DNA of 17,947 bases from JAHIEZ01 sp964598275 (GCA_964598275.1 CAZRAZ010000015.1:1-17947), one strand, 5' to 3'; shown: positions 1 to 8,091, counted from the stretch's first letter. The notes: generated by a model from the sequence alone, not told the origin. A program made the numbers and translations.

Positions 1-162
1 ATACTTCTTTTGAAGTTGGTCGAGAAAAATTTCTTCTTTGGCACAGTGAGAGCAACCTTGGCCCCAAAAAAAGTCAATTGGAGGTGAGGGGGTTTGGGCT
101 TTAAGGGGAGAGGTGAGAAAGAAAAAAACAAGAAAAATGATTAATTTCGAGAGTGATTTCAT
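1..162 (-). CDS. Secreted thioredoxin-fold protein, N-terminal part (cut by window edge)
   Basis: The first 54 residues are visible and the gene runs off the left edge. Residues 1-22 form a signal peptide or N-terminal anchor: a basic start, a strongly hydrophobic stretch (LIIFLVFFFL) and a small-residue end near LKA. After a short Pro/Thr/Ser stretch comes FFWGQGCSHCAKEE, which reads as the first strand and active site of a thioredoxin fold, with the redox pair C37-S-H-C40. This suggests an extracytoplasmic thiol-disulfide protein, perhaps a DsbD/CcdA-type fusion, but the rest is missing so the subfamily is open. The ATG at 162 is chosen because a TATAAT box lies 7 nt upstream and no earlier start with a signal peptide is available. 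It has its own promoter and is separated from the upstream 1512-residue gene by a 116-nt spacer. Confidence 0.72.
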   Translation of the reverse strand, partial: MKSLSKLIIFLVFFFLTSPLKAQTPSPPIDFFWGQGCSHCAKEEIFLDQLQKKY

Positions 163-169
163 GACTTTT

Positions 170-175
170 ATTATA
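170..175 (-). promoter_or_regulatory. -10 box (TATAAT) of the thioredoxin-like gene
   Basis: On the minus strand a perfect TATAAT ends 7 nt before the ATG at 162. Transcription starting about 7 nt after the box would begin at the start codon, giving a leaderless mRNA. The -35 region (TGAAAT at 193-198, spacer 17) is poor. Confidence 0.55.
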
Positions 176-193
176 TCTTAAATACTCTTTGTA

Positions 194-262
194 TTTCAGA
201 TCCCGGGGTGTCTAGCTAATTCACTCCGGAGGTGTGTGTGAATGCTTTGTTTTCGGATCCCG
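194..262. repeat. Intergenic repeat cluster: 12-bp direct repeats flanking an inverted repeat
   Basis: The spacer between the 1512-residue gene and the thioredoxin-like gene holds tttcagatcccg (194-205) and tttcggatcccg (251-262), differing at one base. Between them is an inverted repeat, attcac (219-224) and gtgaat (237-242). Its core ACCTCCGGAG, read on the minus strand, also occurs in the palindromic terminator at 9801-9832. No T-run follows, so it is not a clear intrinsic terminator. It could be a small interspersed element or a protein-binding site. Confidence 0.4.
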
Positions 263-278
263 AGTGAGAGAAAAATAT

Positions 279-3200
279 TTATTTGGAAAAAATACCTTTG
301 ACAAAGTTTAGAAGACGGCCGAAAAGGTTGGTTTTAGGAGCTTGAACGGCGACGGGAGCGGGAGTGGTGACAATCTTCTCGACGACGGTGGGAGAGTCAA
401 TTTCTGAAGGCGAGGGAGAGGGTAGAATGGCAGTGTCGATACCAAGATCTGAAGAAGAGGAAACGGCGGTGACAGTGGAGTTGGACGAATAGGGTACGCC
501 CTGGTAACCAAAACCGCCGATAAGCACATAAATGCCGTGAATTTTGGGTAAAACGGTGGCAACCTCGTGGCGGTCGGTGATTAAAAGAGAATTTAAAGGA
601 TACCAGCGTTTGTCGGCGGTGTCGTAGTAATTGATGCGCAAAGATTTTTCGGGAATGCCACCCAAGGCGGTTGGATCATAACGGAGAATGAGAGTGATGG
701 GATCGGCCAGAGTATGAAAATCCTGTCCATTGTAGCGGGCAATCAGTCTGATTTTATAGGGACCGGAGCCAATCCAGAGCGGCGGAGTAGGCAGACGATA
801 GCCAACGTCAACCGGTTGGACATCAAGATCGGCATCGTAATCGAGAGCCCCGACGCCAAACATCATGATGACTTTGTTTTGGGCTCTTTCGACGATGACG
901 GCGCGGTTGCGGGGAACGGCGGCGGCGGAATCAACGGAAGCGGAAGAAGAGGAAGAAGTAGAAGTGGATCTGCCACTGATCACATTTGGATCTTTGTTAG
1001 AAAGAATACTAAAGGTGGTGAAATGGTTAATAGTGAAGGAAATTGTCTTGGCGGTAGTGTCAATGGTGGCGCCCGTTATCCCTTTCCAGGTAGAAGTGGT
1101 GGTGTCCCAATAACCGTTGTCCAGCAAAGTTTCGTCGGAACTGCCGATAGCTTCTGTTAAATAATCCGCAGTATAAGGAATGGTGATGGTGACATTGTCG
1201 TTAAAGTTGGAAGTAATCAGACTGCCGGAATCATCGGTGGCGGTGATTTCATAACCGATACCAATGGGGATAGCCTTGTTTTGGGTAGAAAGTTGTGAGG
1301 TGGGAGAAATGGTGATAGTGATATTGTCGCCCGTGGCACTGCTGGTAGGAGGAATGGCACCGGCGGGAATAGAGAGACTAAAACCACCGTCAAGGGAAAT
1401 TTTTTTGGCGTTGGTGTAGTCGAAAGTAGCAGAAACAGCATCCGGCAGAGTAAATGAAGCTTTGGTCAGAGTAAGGTTCTGACTTTTTGTAGTAGCACCA
1501 GCCATAATGACTTCATTAATGGTACTTTGGTAAAAGTCGGATCCGGATTCATACATGGCGCGGAGGTACCAAGTGTCGTCTTTGGTGACATTAAGAGTAA
1601 AATCACCGCTATTAGCATTGGTTTCGCTATAACCACCCTTGTCTGAATAGGCAGAAATAAAAGCGCCTTTTTTGACATCATTTAAATAGACAGAGCCGGT
1701 AATGGTAGCGTCAGACGCGGTAAATTGAAGATTAACAGCACCCGGAGAGGTGGGGGAAATGGTGGCTTCGACGCCATCGGGATTGATGTAACCCATGGAA
1801 GGAGGCAAGAAAGCCTGAACTTTATATTTACCGGCAGGGAGAGAAATTGAATAGGTGCCGTCAGAATCCGTAGCACTACCGGACATAAACATGGGGCCGC
1901 CGGCAGAAAAGTCGGAAGCTTTACGATTGTCGGTGGAAATCCAGACACCGGCCAGGGCTGAACCGTCGGGACCGGTGACAGTACCGGAAATAGTTGAGTC
2001 GGCACTACGGAGAGTAATGTTGAGAATGGCCGGATTATCGGCAGTATTGGCACTGGTAACGGTAACCCCGTTGTCTTTGGACATGGGCTCGGACATATAA
2101 TTATTCTCGGTGGGATCGATGAAATAACCGATACTCCAGGTACCGTCACTAACTGAAAGGGTGGTAGAACCGGTGATTAAATCCGAACCATAAAGCATCT
2201 TGAACATATGACCGCCGCTACCATTGTCGGCAAAAATATTGGCTTGAGAGAGACCGGTAATAGCATTACCGTTGGTATCTTTGAAGTTAACTTTGATTTT
2301 CCGATTGTTGGGTTTAACGGTAATATTGATAGATTTGGTTTCTCCGGCGGTGATAGTAGTTTCGGTTGACGAGGCAGGAGTATAACCTGATGATTCGGGA
2401 GGGAATTCAACGCCGACATTGTAAGTGCCTGCCGGCACTTTAATAGTAAATATGCCATTTTGGATCGGAGCGCCCATACCGGCGCCCATCATTGGACCGC
2501 CAGAACCGGCATCAGCAAAAGCAAAACCCCAAACACCGGAAATACCATTACCGTCGGCATCAACCAATTTACCTTTAATGGTGGCGTCAGCGGCAGTAAG
2601 TTTAAAATTATTGTCAGGAAAAGTGCTGCCATCGGCAGAAGAAGTAACGTTGACCTGAAGCGGACTTCCACCGTAAATATAGTTAGTTTGAGTATTGGAA
2701 TAACCACCCATCATGCCCGGATCGGACATAAGATTGATCATCCAGGAGCCCGGGGTAACCTTGAGAGAATAGGCTCCATTGGCACCGCTGGTGGTACCGG
2801 TAAAATCGCCGCCGCCGGGGCCCATCATTGGACCGGTGCCCGGACCGCCAAATTCATCAAACTTTTTGGACATTTTAGAAGCATTGACCTGCTGGCCGCT
2901 AATGCCCTCGCCGGCATCATAGACATTATCGCCATCGATATCGTTCCAGACCCGGCCGGTAATAGTATCCTTTTTTTCAGTTAGGGTTAAAGTCCCGACA
3001 TTGTAGTTACTGGTGGAAACGGTGATGGTTTGAACAGAGGGGGCGCTGTAGGTGGGATTCCATACCTGAACCATAATATTATATGTTCCCGGGGCAACTT
3101 TGGTGGAAAAATGACCGTTCCCATCTAACTGGGCAAAGGTGCCGCAGCCTTCTTTGGATCGAACTTCAACTCCGCCCTGACCGGTTAAAGGAAGACCATT

Positions 3201-4817
3201 GGGGTAAACAACGTCGCCAGTAATAGTAAGATTGGTTCTTTTGATGGTAAAGTCAGTTTGGCCGCCGGTATTGGCACTGGTTTTGGTTTCGACACCGGTG
3301 CCACTTTCAAAAACAAAAAATTTGGGCATACCGCAATAGGACCAATCCGGAGGGCTACTGGGATTCCAGTTTGGTTCGGGTCTTAAGCCCCAGGTGCCAC
3401 CACCAACAGTGAGGGAATAGTTGCCACTACTGTCAACATCATCCTGGGCTTGACCCATACCCATTTCTTTGAAGGCTTGAATTCTCCCGGAAGTGATCGG
3501 AGTCCCGTCGCTATCTTTGAGGGTGCCGGTGATGGTTTTGGTGGCGACAGTAAAACTAATATCTCCCAAATTGCAACTGGTGACAAAATCAGGACAGGTG
3601 CTGCCGACGGCGGTGGTTTTAACCTTACCGGTTGCGTCTACCTCGATTTGGATTTGATCCGGGGCGTTAATACCCTCATAACCGCTTTGCCAGGGCATCA
3701 TGAATTCGATAAAATAACTACCCACAGTTAACCCGCCCATTTTGAAAATACCACTCATATCAGACATGGTGTTTTTAAATCCGGTCGGGCTAAAGTCTGA
3801 TGGTCTAAAACTAACACCGGAATTGGTGACATAGTCGTACTGGCCGCTGCTAACCAGTGGATTATTTAGTCTGCCTTGAAGCTGAATAGCGGACATGGTA
3901 ATTGGGGTAGCATAGTGGGTGTTGGCGTCGGCGGGGAGGGTAGCGGTTCTGTCGGCGGCTTTGGCATAAGTGGTAACTCCCATCGGAGGGTTGGCCTCGA
4001 TAGTAATGGCGCCGGTGGGACAGGTTTCGGAAGCTGGCCCGCCGGTATACCAAAAATCATCAGGGTAATAGGAAATGGCACCGTCAACAAAAGTTCTACC
4101 GCCCCAAGAACTGACTGTCCAGTTGGAATTGTGAAGATACATTTCCGCTTTGGCAATGGCAGTAGCGCCGGTTGGGTCTTTAATCTTGGCTCTTAAACAG
4201 TAAGTACCGATGTCAACATAGAGAGCCCGATCCCGATTGTCGTAGGGCAATTCCCAGAAGGTGTCGTTGGCCGGGCCAAAACCGCTTTCAACGCTAAAAG
4301 CATAAGCGCCGGCTTTGGCAGGATTGGTGACACCAGTAACTATTAATCTAACCGTCTTGTCGGCCGGAATGGTGGTTTGAATAGAGTGGATGTTGCTGTT
4401 GTCAACATAACCCAGGCCCCAAATTAAAAGATGGTTGTCCGTAGAAATTTCTTTGTGAAAATAGCCGGCGCCACCGATATCAATGTCGACCCAAGTATCA
4501 CCGACACTATTATATTGGAAACTCCCGAAAGTGCCGGTGGCAGCGGCCATGTTGGAAGTCTGATCCCCGCCCTCCCAGGTGCTTTTGGCGGTCATCCGAT
4601 TAAGATCAAAATTCATTGACTTGGCAGTATCGGCGGTGATTTCCTCGTTTAGTTGGAACTGGAGAGTATAGGTGACATCGGTAGCGCCAATAGCCGAATT
4701 AGAGACAGAAAAAGAGGTAACGGTGGCTTGACTAACGGCTAAAACTTTTAGGGGAGAATAAAAAAGCGCAAGGAGGATTAACAGAAAACAGAAACATACT
4801 TGTCTGACGTTATGCAT
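279..4817 (-). CDS. Giant secreted surface protein with carboxypeptidase-regulatory-like repeats and a ZU5-like domain
   Basis: A 1512-residue protein probably displayed on the cell surface; no catalytic site was seen. Residues 1-28 are a signal peptide. Residues 30-205 look like a beta-sandwich. From about 420 to 1110 there is a string of carboxypeptidase-regulatory-like (SpaA/SdrB-like) beta domains, each opening with a T-I-x-G-x-V/L pattern (about 428, 530, 618, 745, 942, 1037) and containing a N-G-x-Y/F or D-G-x-Y strand. Asp-rich D-I-D-G-D-N at 626-631 resembles an SdrB Ca site. Gly/Met-rich loops recur (about 358, 451, 659, 697, 773, 868, 973). Residues 1130-1272 resemble a ZU5-type domain (F-S-L-S-I-P-A-G-A-I) ending in HFTTF at 1265-1269. 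A second beta domain (about 1305-1437), Ser/Pro-rich linkers and a C-terminal amphipathic tail (RLLNFVKGIF) follow. A TTGACA promoter and about 30 nt of leader precede it. It lies just downstream of a secreted protease that could process it (inference). Confidence 0.85.
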   Translation of the reverse strand: MHNVRQVCFCFLLILLALFYSPLKVLAVSQATVTSFSVSNSAIGATDVTYTLQFQLNEEITADTAKSMNFDLNRMTAKSTWEGGDQTSNMAAATGTFGSFQYNSVGDTWVDIDIGGAGYFHKEISTDNHLLIWGLGYVDNSNIHSIQTTIPADKTVRLIVTGVTNPAKAGAYAFSVESGFGPANDTFWELPYDNRDRALYVDIGTYCLRAKIKDPTGATAIAKAEMYLHNSNWTVSSWGGRTFVDGAISYYPDDFWYTGGPASETCPTGAITIEANPPMGVTTYAKAADRTATLPADANTHYATPITMSAIQLQGRLNNPLVSSGQYDYVTNSGVSFRPSDFSPTGFKNTMSDMSGIFKMGGLTVGSYFIEFMMPWQSGYEGINAPDQIQIEVDATGKVKTTAVGSTCPDFVTSCNLGDISFTVATKTITGTLKDSDGTPITSGRIQAFKEMGMGQAQDDVDSSGNYSLTVGGGTWGLRPEPNWNPSSPPDWSYCGMPKFFVFESGTGVETKTSANTGGQTDFTIKRTNLTITGDVVYPNGLPLTGQGGVEVRSKEGCGTFAQLDGNGHFSTKVAPGTYNIMVQVWNPTYSAPSVQTITVSTSNYNVGTLTLTEKKDTITGRVWNDIDGDNVYDAGEGISGQQVNASKMSKKFDEFGGPGTGPMMGPGGGDFTGTTSGANGAYSLKVTPGSWMINLMSDPGMMGGYSNTQTNYIYGGSPLQVNVTSSADGSTFPDNNFKLTAADATIKGKLVDADGNGISGVWGFAFADAGSGGPMMGAGMGAPIQNGIFTIKVPAGTYNVGVEFPPESSGYTPASSTETTITAGETKSINITVKPNNRKIKVNFKDTNGNAITGLSQANIFADNGSGGHMFKMLYGSDLITGSTTLSVSDGTWSIGYFIDPTENNYMSEPMSKDNGVTVTSANTADNPAILNITLRSADSTISGTVTGPDGSALAGVWISTDNRKASDFSAGGPMFMSGSATDSDGTYSISLPAGKYKVQAFLPPSMGYINPDGVEATISPTSPGAVNLQFTASDATITGSVYLNDVKKGAFISAYSDKGGYSETNANSGDFTLNVTKDDTWYLRAMYESGSDFYQSTINEVIMAGATTKSQNLTLTKASFTLPDAVSATFDYTNAKKISLDGGFSLSIPAGAIPPTSSATGDNITITISPTSQLSTQNKAIPIGIGYEITATDDSGSLITSNFNDNVTITIPYTADYLTEAIGSSDETLLDNGYWDTTTSTWKGITGATIDTTAKTISFTINHFTTFSILSNKDPNVISGRSTSTSSSSSASVDSAAAVPRNRAVIVERAQNKVIMMFGVGALDYDADLDVQPVDVGYRLPTPPLWIGSGPYKIRLIARYNGQDFHTLADPITLILRYDPTALGGIPEKSLRINYYDTADKRWYPLNSLLITDRHEVATVLPKIHGIYVLIGGFGYQGVPYSSNSTVTAVSSSSDLGIDTAILPSPSPSEIDSPTVVEKIVTTPAPVAVQAPKTNLFGRLLNFVKGIFSK

Positions 4818-4854
4818 GATGGATGATTAGTTTTTTATTGATGTAAACTAATTA

Positions 4855-4883
4855 ATTTAAGACTCTTTTTTTGGTTTTGTCAA
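4855..4883 (-). promoter_or_regulatory. Promoter of the 1512-residue surface protein gene
   Basis: On the minus strand a perfect TTGACA (4878-4883) is followed by 17 nt and TTAAAT (4855-4860). The predicted start near 4848 leaves a leader of about 30 nt, making this one of only two genes here with a clear 5' untranslated region. That leader contains a 7-bp inverted repeat, ttagttt (4827-4833) and aaactaa (4845-4851). It could form a weak hairpin or an operator overlapping the start site. No Shine-Dalgarno is seen before the ATG at 4817. Confidence 0.5.
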
Positions 4884-4938
4884 TGAGTCAACTAAAATAT
4901 GGACATGAGCAAAGTTACAAGGGGTGTTTGGGCTGGTT

Positions 4939-4969
4939 TAAAAAATATCAGATTTTACTATGGCTGATA
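4939..4969 (-). terminator. Weak candidate intrinsic terminator of the protease gene
   Basis: On the minus strand TATCAG (from 4969) and CTGATA (to 4946) can pair as a 6-bp stem around a 12-nt loop, followed directly by six T. The stem overlaps the last codons and stop codon of the metalloprotease. The stem is short and AT-rich, so the call is weak. Confidence 0.35.
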
Positions 4970-5716
4970 GAGTTTTTGGATGCCAGTTTTGTCACCGGGA
5001 GCAAGATCACGTTTACTGGTTTCGCCTTCGGTAGAGTAACCGTACATGGTTTCGGCTTGGCAAGTAGTCTCATAAAGGTCATCCATACCGGCAGAGTGGC
5101 CAAGTTCGTGAGTAGCGATGTTTTGAAGATCCATTAAGGTCGGGTCGGCAATAGCCTCGCCCCAGTCCCAAAGAGAGGCATCGTTAAAGAGCATGTCCCA
5201 TTCGACTAATTCCCTGGTTTGGAGAGGGCCGGAGAAATAGCCCCAGACACTGGTAACGGCAATAACATTAGGATCAGGATAGCGGCCAAATTGGACAGAA
5301 TTTTGGTAGTCATATTGGCCATAGGCGGCAGAATAATTAGTAGAGCCGGCACCAAAAATATTACCGCCGTAAGTTTCCCATTGCCCTACTCCAGCCGCTA
5401 AGGAATTAACGATAAAAAATGAGGACAGGCCGTCGCTGTTGTCCGGATTGATGACATAGTCTTCGGCGGTTTTCCATTTAGCGCCACGAGCTAAAAAACC
5501 ATAACAAGTAGACTCCGCGGGAGGTTTGGTTGGTTTACCCGGTTGATTAGGTTTAGTATGGCCTTTTTTGTGGTGGATAAAGGTAATTTTGGTCAACGGA
5601 CCCCGGTTATCAAGTCCTTGGGGACGATCTTGGGCGAAAAGAGGCAGAGTGGAGATTAGAAAAAATAAGGATAAAATCGACCAGAGGCCGACAAGGGGTA
5701 GAATTATTTTTTTCAT
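4958..5716 (-). CDS. Secreted metzincin-type zinc metalloprotease (HExxHxxGxxD)
   Basis: A 252-residue predicted exported zinc endopeptidase. Residues 1-28 are a signal peptide (MKKIILPLVG start, small residues before LFAQ-D). A basic Pro/Lys-rich stretch (about 45-66) follows and may be a pro-segment or linker. The catalytic motif is HELGHSAGMDD: H203 and H207 bind zinc, E204 is the general base, G210 is the metzincin glycine, and the third ligand would be D213. The usual matrixin ligand is His; an Asp here is known from snapalysin (M7). M224 in AETMYGYS fits the Met-turn. The C-terminal L-A-P-G-D-K-T-G-I-Q-x-L-Y segment is typical of M10-like proteases (D-x-x-G-I-x-x-L-Y). The start is chosen for its signal peptide and sits 8 nt after the helicase pseudogene stop. 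A possible TAAAGT -10 lies just upstream. Natural substrate unknown. Confidence 0.85.
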   Translation of the reverse strand: MKKIILPLVGLWSILSLFFLISTLPLFAQDRPQGLDNRGPLTKITFIHHKKGHTKPNQPGKPTKPPAESTCYGFLARGAKWKTAEDYVINPDNSDGLSSFFIVNSLAAGVGQWETYGGNIFGAGSTNYSAAYGQYDYQNSVQFGRYPDPNVIAVTSVWGYFSGPLQTRELVEWDMLFNDASLWDWGEAIADPTLMDLQNIATHELGHSAGMDDLYETTCQAETMYGYSTEGETSKRDLAPGDKTGIQKLYQP

Positions 5717-5724
5717 ACTTTACT

Positions 5725-6512
5725 TTAACACAGGTAAGCCGTAAAGAGAAACAATTTAGGTAAAGAGAGAAGCTTGGGCATTTTTGAGACGGTAAAGCCG
5801 CCTTTTTTGGCGGATTTTGGGAATAGCCGGGTCAGAGATTTTGGGGCAATTGATAATAGAGGTATAAGGAGATGGGCAATGGCAGGAGAAGAGAAAAAGG
5901 GTGACTCATCCCCTATTGGCTGAAAGGGAATACCGGAATAGATAAATTTACGGTTAAGAACCCGGCTAAGACCGCGGGTGCGGTAAAGAACGGCAAAATC
6001 GGAGAAGTCGATGTTTTTATCGTTTTCATTATGAAAACGGGAGGCATCGGCAAGAATTGTCTGTCCGCTTCTGTAATTTTTGGTTAAAACAAAGCGGCGG
6101 GGGTGAAAATCTTTGACAAATTTTTGAAAAACCGAAGAGTCGGCGCCGCGAAAAGCATAGATGGACTGGCGAGGATCGCCGATAACAAAGAGATTTTTGG
6201 AAGGAGGAACAAGAAGACAAAGGAAGTGATACTGAAGCGGATTGGTATCTTGAAATTCGTCAACTAAAATGTGCGAAAATTGGGGAAATTTTTTGAGTTT
6301 GACGACTTTCAGGAGCAGGTCGTCAAAGTCGAGGAGTTTTAGTTGTGAAAGGTAACGGTTGTAATTTTTAGTGAGATCTTTTGTGAGATTAGATAGTTGA
6401 GGCGAGCAATAAGAGTGTGGGTTTTGCCGGTGCCGGGACCGGCGAGAACAAGAACCGGGCCGTCGGCATGACAGGCTTGTTGCTGGAGACGGTTAAGGTG
6501 GTATTTCTTCAT
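5725..6512 (-). pseudogene. Decayed UvrD/PcrA-type helicase, frameshifted and internally deleted
   Basis: About 260 codons remain of a helicase normally near 650-750 residues. Reading from ATG 6512: LNRLQQQACHADGPVLVLAG then PGTGKT (motif I, Walker A), then RLNYLI, after which this frame hits a stop near 6350. Homology resumes in another frame with Y-N-R-Y-L and LDFDDLL, then DEFQDTN (motif II), GDPRQSIYAFRGA (motif III) and NYRSGQ (motif IV). It then jumps directly to DFAVLYRTRGLSRVL and ends soon after GIPFQPIGDE at a stop at 5725. Motifs Ia and Ib (the TFTNKAA and TFHSF regions), the block between motif IV and AVLYRT, and motifs V and VI are missing. A 7-bp direct repeat (gtgagat, 6371-6377 and 6383-6389) sits at the frame break. 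It starts 8 nt after the endonuclease Q stop, the gene order expected for an EndoQ-UvrD repair pair. A sequencing error could explain the frameshift but not the deletions. Confidence 0.85.
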
Positions 6513-6520
6513 TAAGTGGA

Positions 6521-7795
6521 TTATAGGAAAGTCATTTGTTTTTTGTCAGAAGAACTTTTGGTGGAAATAATGCCGTAAACGCCGTCATAACCAGGCCGGA
6601 TGTGGACTTTGCCCTGACGGAGAGCGAGGAGCGCGCGGGCAATGTCAGGGGGGATAAAGGCTTTGATGTCAGAGGGAGAAATAGCGCGAAGAATAGAAAA
6701 TTCGTCACCCAAAAGAGAGAGAAGCTGGAAATACTGCTTTTGGACAGTGATAGAGTTGACGGATTTGACTCCCCTAGCCTCGGCGATAAGCTCGGAAAGC
6801 GGGATGATATATTCGACCTTTTTGTGTTTTTGGGGACGAAAACTTGGCGGTCGGTCGGACAGGCTGTTGACACGGTGAGCGACACCTAACACCAGCGGTT
6901 TGCCGCATTTGGGGCAAATATTTTTGCGTTTTTTGCTTTGGGCAGGAGAAAAGACAACATTGCAGGCACGGTGACCATCATAATAGTATCTACCTTCTTG
7001 GGGAAAAAATTCAATGGTGCCAATAAAATTTTTACCGGTTTTAATGGCTGAAATGATTTGATGGTAATTAAGGTCAGTATTGATAAGACTGGCTTCACGA
7101 CCGAGTTTTTGAGGTGAATGAGCATCAGAATTAGAAACAAAGGTGATATGGTCAAGAGCAGACCAGCGCCAATTCATAAAAGGATCAGAGGAAAGGCCGG
7201 TTTCCATGGCGGTAATATGAGGACTTAAATGGCCAAAAGCTTCTTCAACGGAATCAAAGCCGGATTTAGAGCCAAATAAAGAAAACCAGGGAGTCCAGAC
7301 GTGGGCAGGGATAAAGAAATTGTCAGGATCGGTTTGGAGGCTGATTTGGAGAAGCTCCTGACTGTCCAGTCCCAAAATGGGGCGACCATCGGATGTGAGA
7401 TTGCCGATTTTGGATAGGCGGGAGATAATTTTGGAAGCCGAGGAAATACCGGGGGCAATTAAAATATTATGCATTCTTCTGGTCTGGCCATGACGGGAGT
7501 AAATATTGCTGATTTCGGAAGTGAGAATAAAACGGACCTGGCGAGATCGGAGAATCTTGGGTAAACCGTTATCTTCTTTTTTAGCCAGGGAGGATTTGAG
7601 CTTAAAAAGGCCGGGTTCGGCAGGAACGAGTTGTTCTTTAATTTCTTTTAGCCAGAGGGGATGAGTAAAGTCCCCGGTGCCGATAACATCAATACCTTTA
7701 ATTTTGGCCCAATGATAAATGACAGGAAGAGTTAATTGTTTGCTGGTGGCGCGCGAAAATCGGGAGTGGATATGAAGATCGACAATTAAGCCCAT
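6521..7795 (-). CDS. endoQ: Endonuclease Q family deaminated-base repair endonuclease (PHP domain)
   Basis: A 424-residue protein matching the EndoQ/TIGR00375 family in length and layout. EndoQ nicks DNA 5' of uracil, hypoxanthine, xanthine or abasic sites. The N-terminal PHP metal site is visible: DLHIHSRFS (6-14), GTGDFTHP (39-46), a conserved Glu in TSEIS (92-96), RMHNILIAPG (107-116), PAHVWTPWFS (163-172), METG (197-200) and SNSDAHSP (221-228). A zinc-binding segment follows: C278, then CPKCGKPLVLGVAHRV (294-309). The C-terminal RPGYDGVYG (400-408) is also family-typical. The start is 3 nt downstream of the DUF4342 stop and the stop is 8 nt before the helicase pseudogene, so the three read as one operon. 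In many bacteria this domain is fused to or encoded beside a UvrD helicase. Here EndoQ looks intact while the helicase is destroyed. Confidence 0.9.
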   Translation of the reverse strand: MGLIVDLHIHSRFSRATSKQLTLPVIYHWAKIKGIDVIGTGDFTHPLWLKEIKEQLVPAEPGLFKLKSSLAKKEDNGLPKILRSRQVRFILTSEISNIYSRHGQTRRMHNILIAPGISSASKIISRLSKIGNLTSDGRPILGLDSQELLQISLQTDPDNFFIPAHVWTPWFSLFGSKSGFDSVEEAFGHLSPHITAMETGLSSDPFMNWRWSALDHITFVSNSDAHSPQKLGREASLINTDLNYHQIISAIKTGKNFIGTIEFFPQEGRYYYDGHRACNVVFSPAQSKKRKNICPKCGKPLVLGVAHRVNSLSDRPPSFRPQKHKKVEYIIPLSELIAEARGVKSVNSITVQKQYFQLLSLLGDEFSILRAISPSDIKAFIPPDIARALLALRQGKVHIRPGYDGVYGIISTKSSSDKKQMTFL

Positions 7796-7798
7796 GGC

Positions 7799-8074
7799 TT
7801 ATTTTTCTGACTTATTTCTTTCTACTTTGATGGTGCACTCGGTGATCAAAGCGGCGATAACGCCGACGGCGGCCAAGGGCAGAGCCAGAGCGGCGCCGAC
7901 AACACCGATGGTAAGAGGCAGAACAATCAGGGTCTTGCCGTTTTTGTCCAAAATAGAGATTTTTCTGACATTACCTTCTCTGACCAATTCTTTAACCTTT
8001 TTTAAGAGATCGACACCGGTGACTTTAATGGTCTCGGCGACCTTTTCTTTTTTGGTTTTTGTTTTTGTTGTCAT
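7799..8074 (-). CDS. DUF4342 family small protein
   Basis: A 91-residue protein of unknown function. Residues 1-15 are Lys/Thr-rich (MTTKTKTKKEKVAE). The rest follows the DUF4342 pattern: an amphipathic helix (VDLLKKVKELVREGNVRKI), a short strand pair (ISILDKNGKTLIVLPLT), a hydrophobic Gly/Ala-rich helix (GVVGAALALPLAAVGVIAAL) and a charged end (KVERNKSEK). The family is often found with small putative membrane or stress proteins, but no activity is established. An upstream in-frame ATG at 8092 would add six residues. I choose 8074 because an extended -10 (TGCTATCAT) overlaps the longer N-terminus and lies 8 nt before 8074. It is the first gene of an operon with endonuclease Q, 3 nt away. Confidence 0.85.
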   Translation of the reverse strand: MTTKTKTKKEKVAETIKVTGVDLLKKVKELVREGNVRKISILDKNGKTLIVLPLTIGVVGAALALPLAAVGVIAALITECTIKVERNKSEK

Positions 8075-8082
8075 ATATAAAA

Positions 8083-8091
8083 ATGATAGCA
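8083..8091 (-). promoter_or_regulatory. Extended -10 of the DUF4342-endoQ operon
   Basis: Minus-strand TGCTATCAT (TG-n-TATCAT, 5 of 6 to consensus) ends 8 nt before the ATG at 8074, predicting a leaderless transcript. No good -35 is present, as expected for extended -10 promoters. It lies between the two candidate starts and decides for the shorter protein. Confidence 0.55.

Noticed and set aside
219..242. Intrinsic terminator for the 1512-residue gene
   Set aside because: The inverted repeat has a large loop and no following T-run on the minus strand.
5725..6512. Treating the helicase as a single-frameshift sequencing error
   Set aside because: A base correction would rejoin the frames but not restore motifs Ia, Ib, V and VI or the roughly 400 missing residues.
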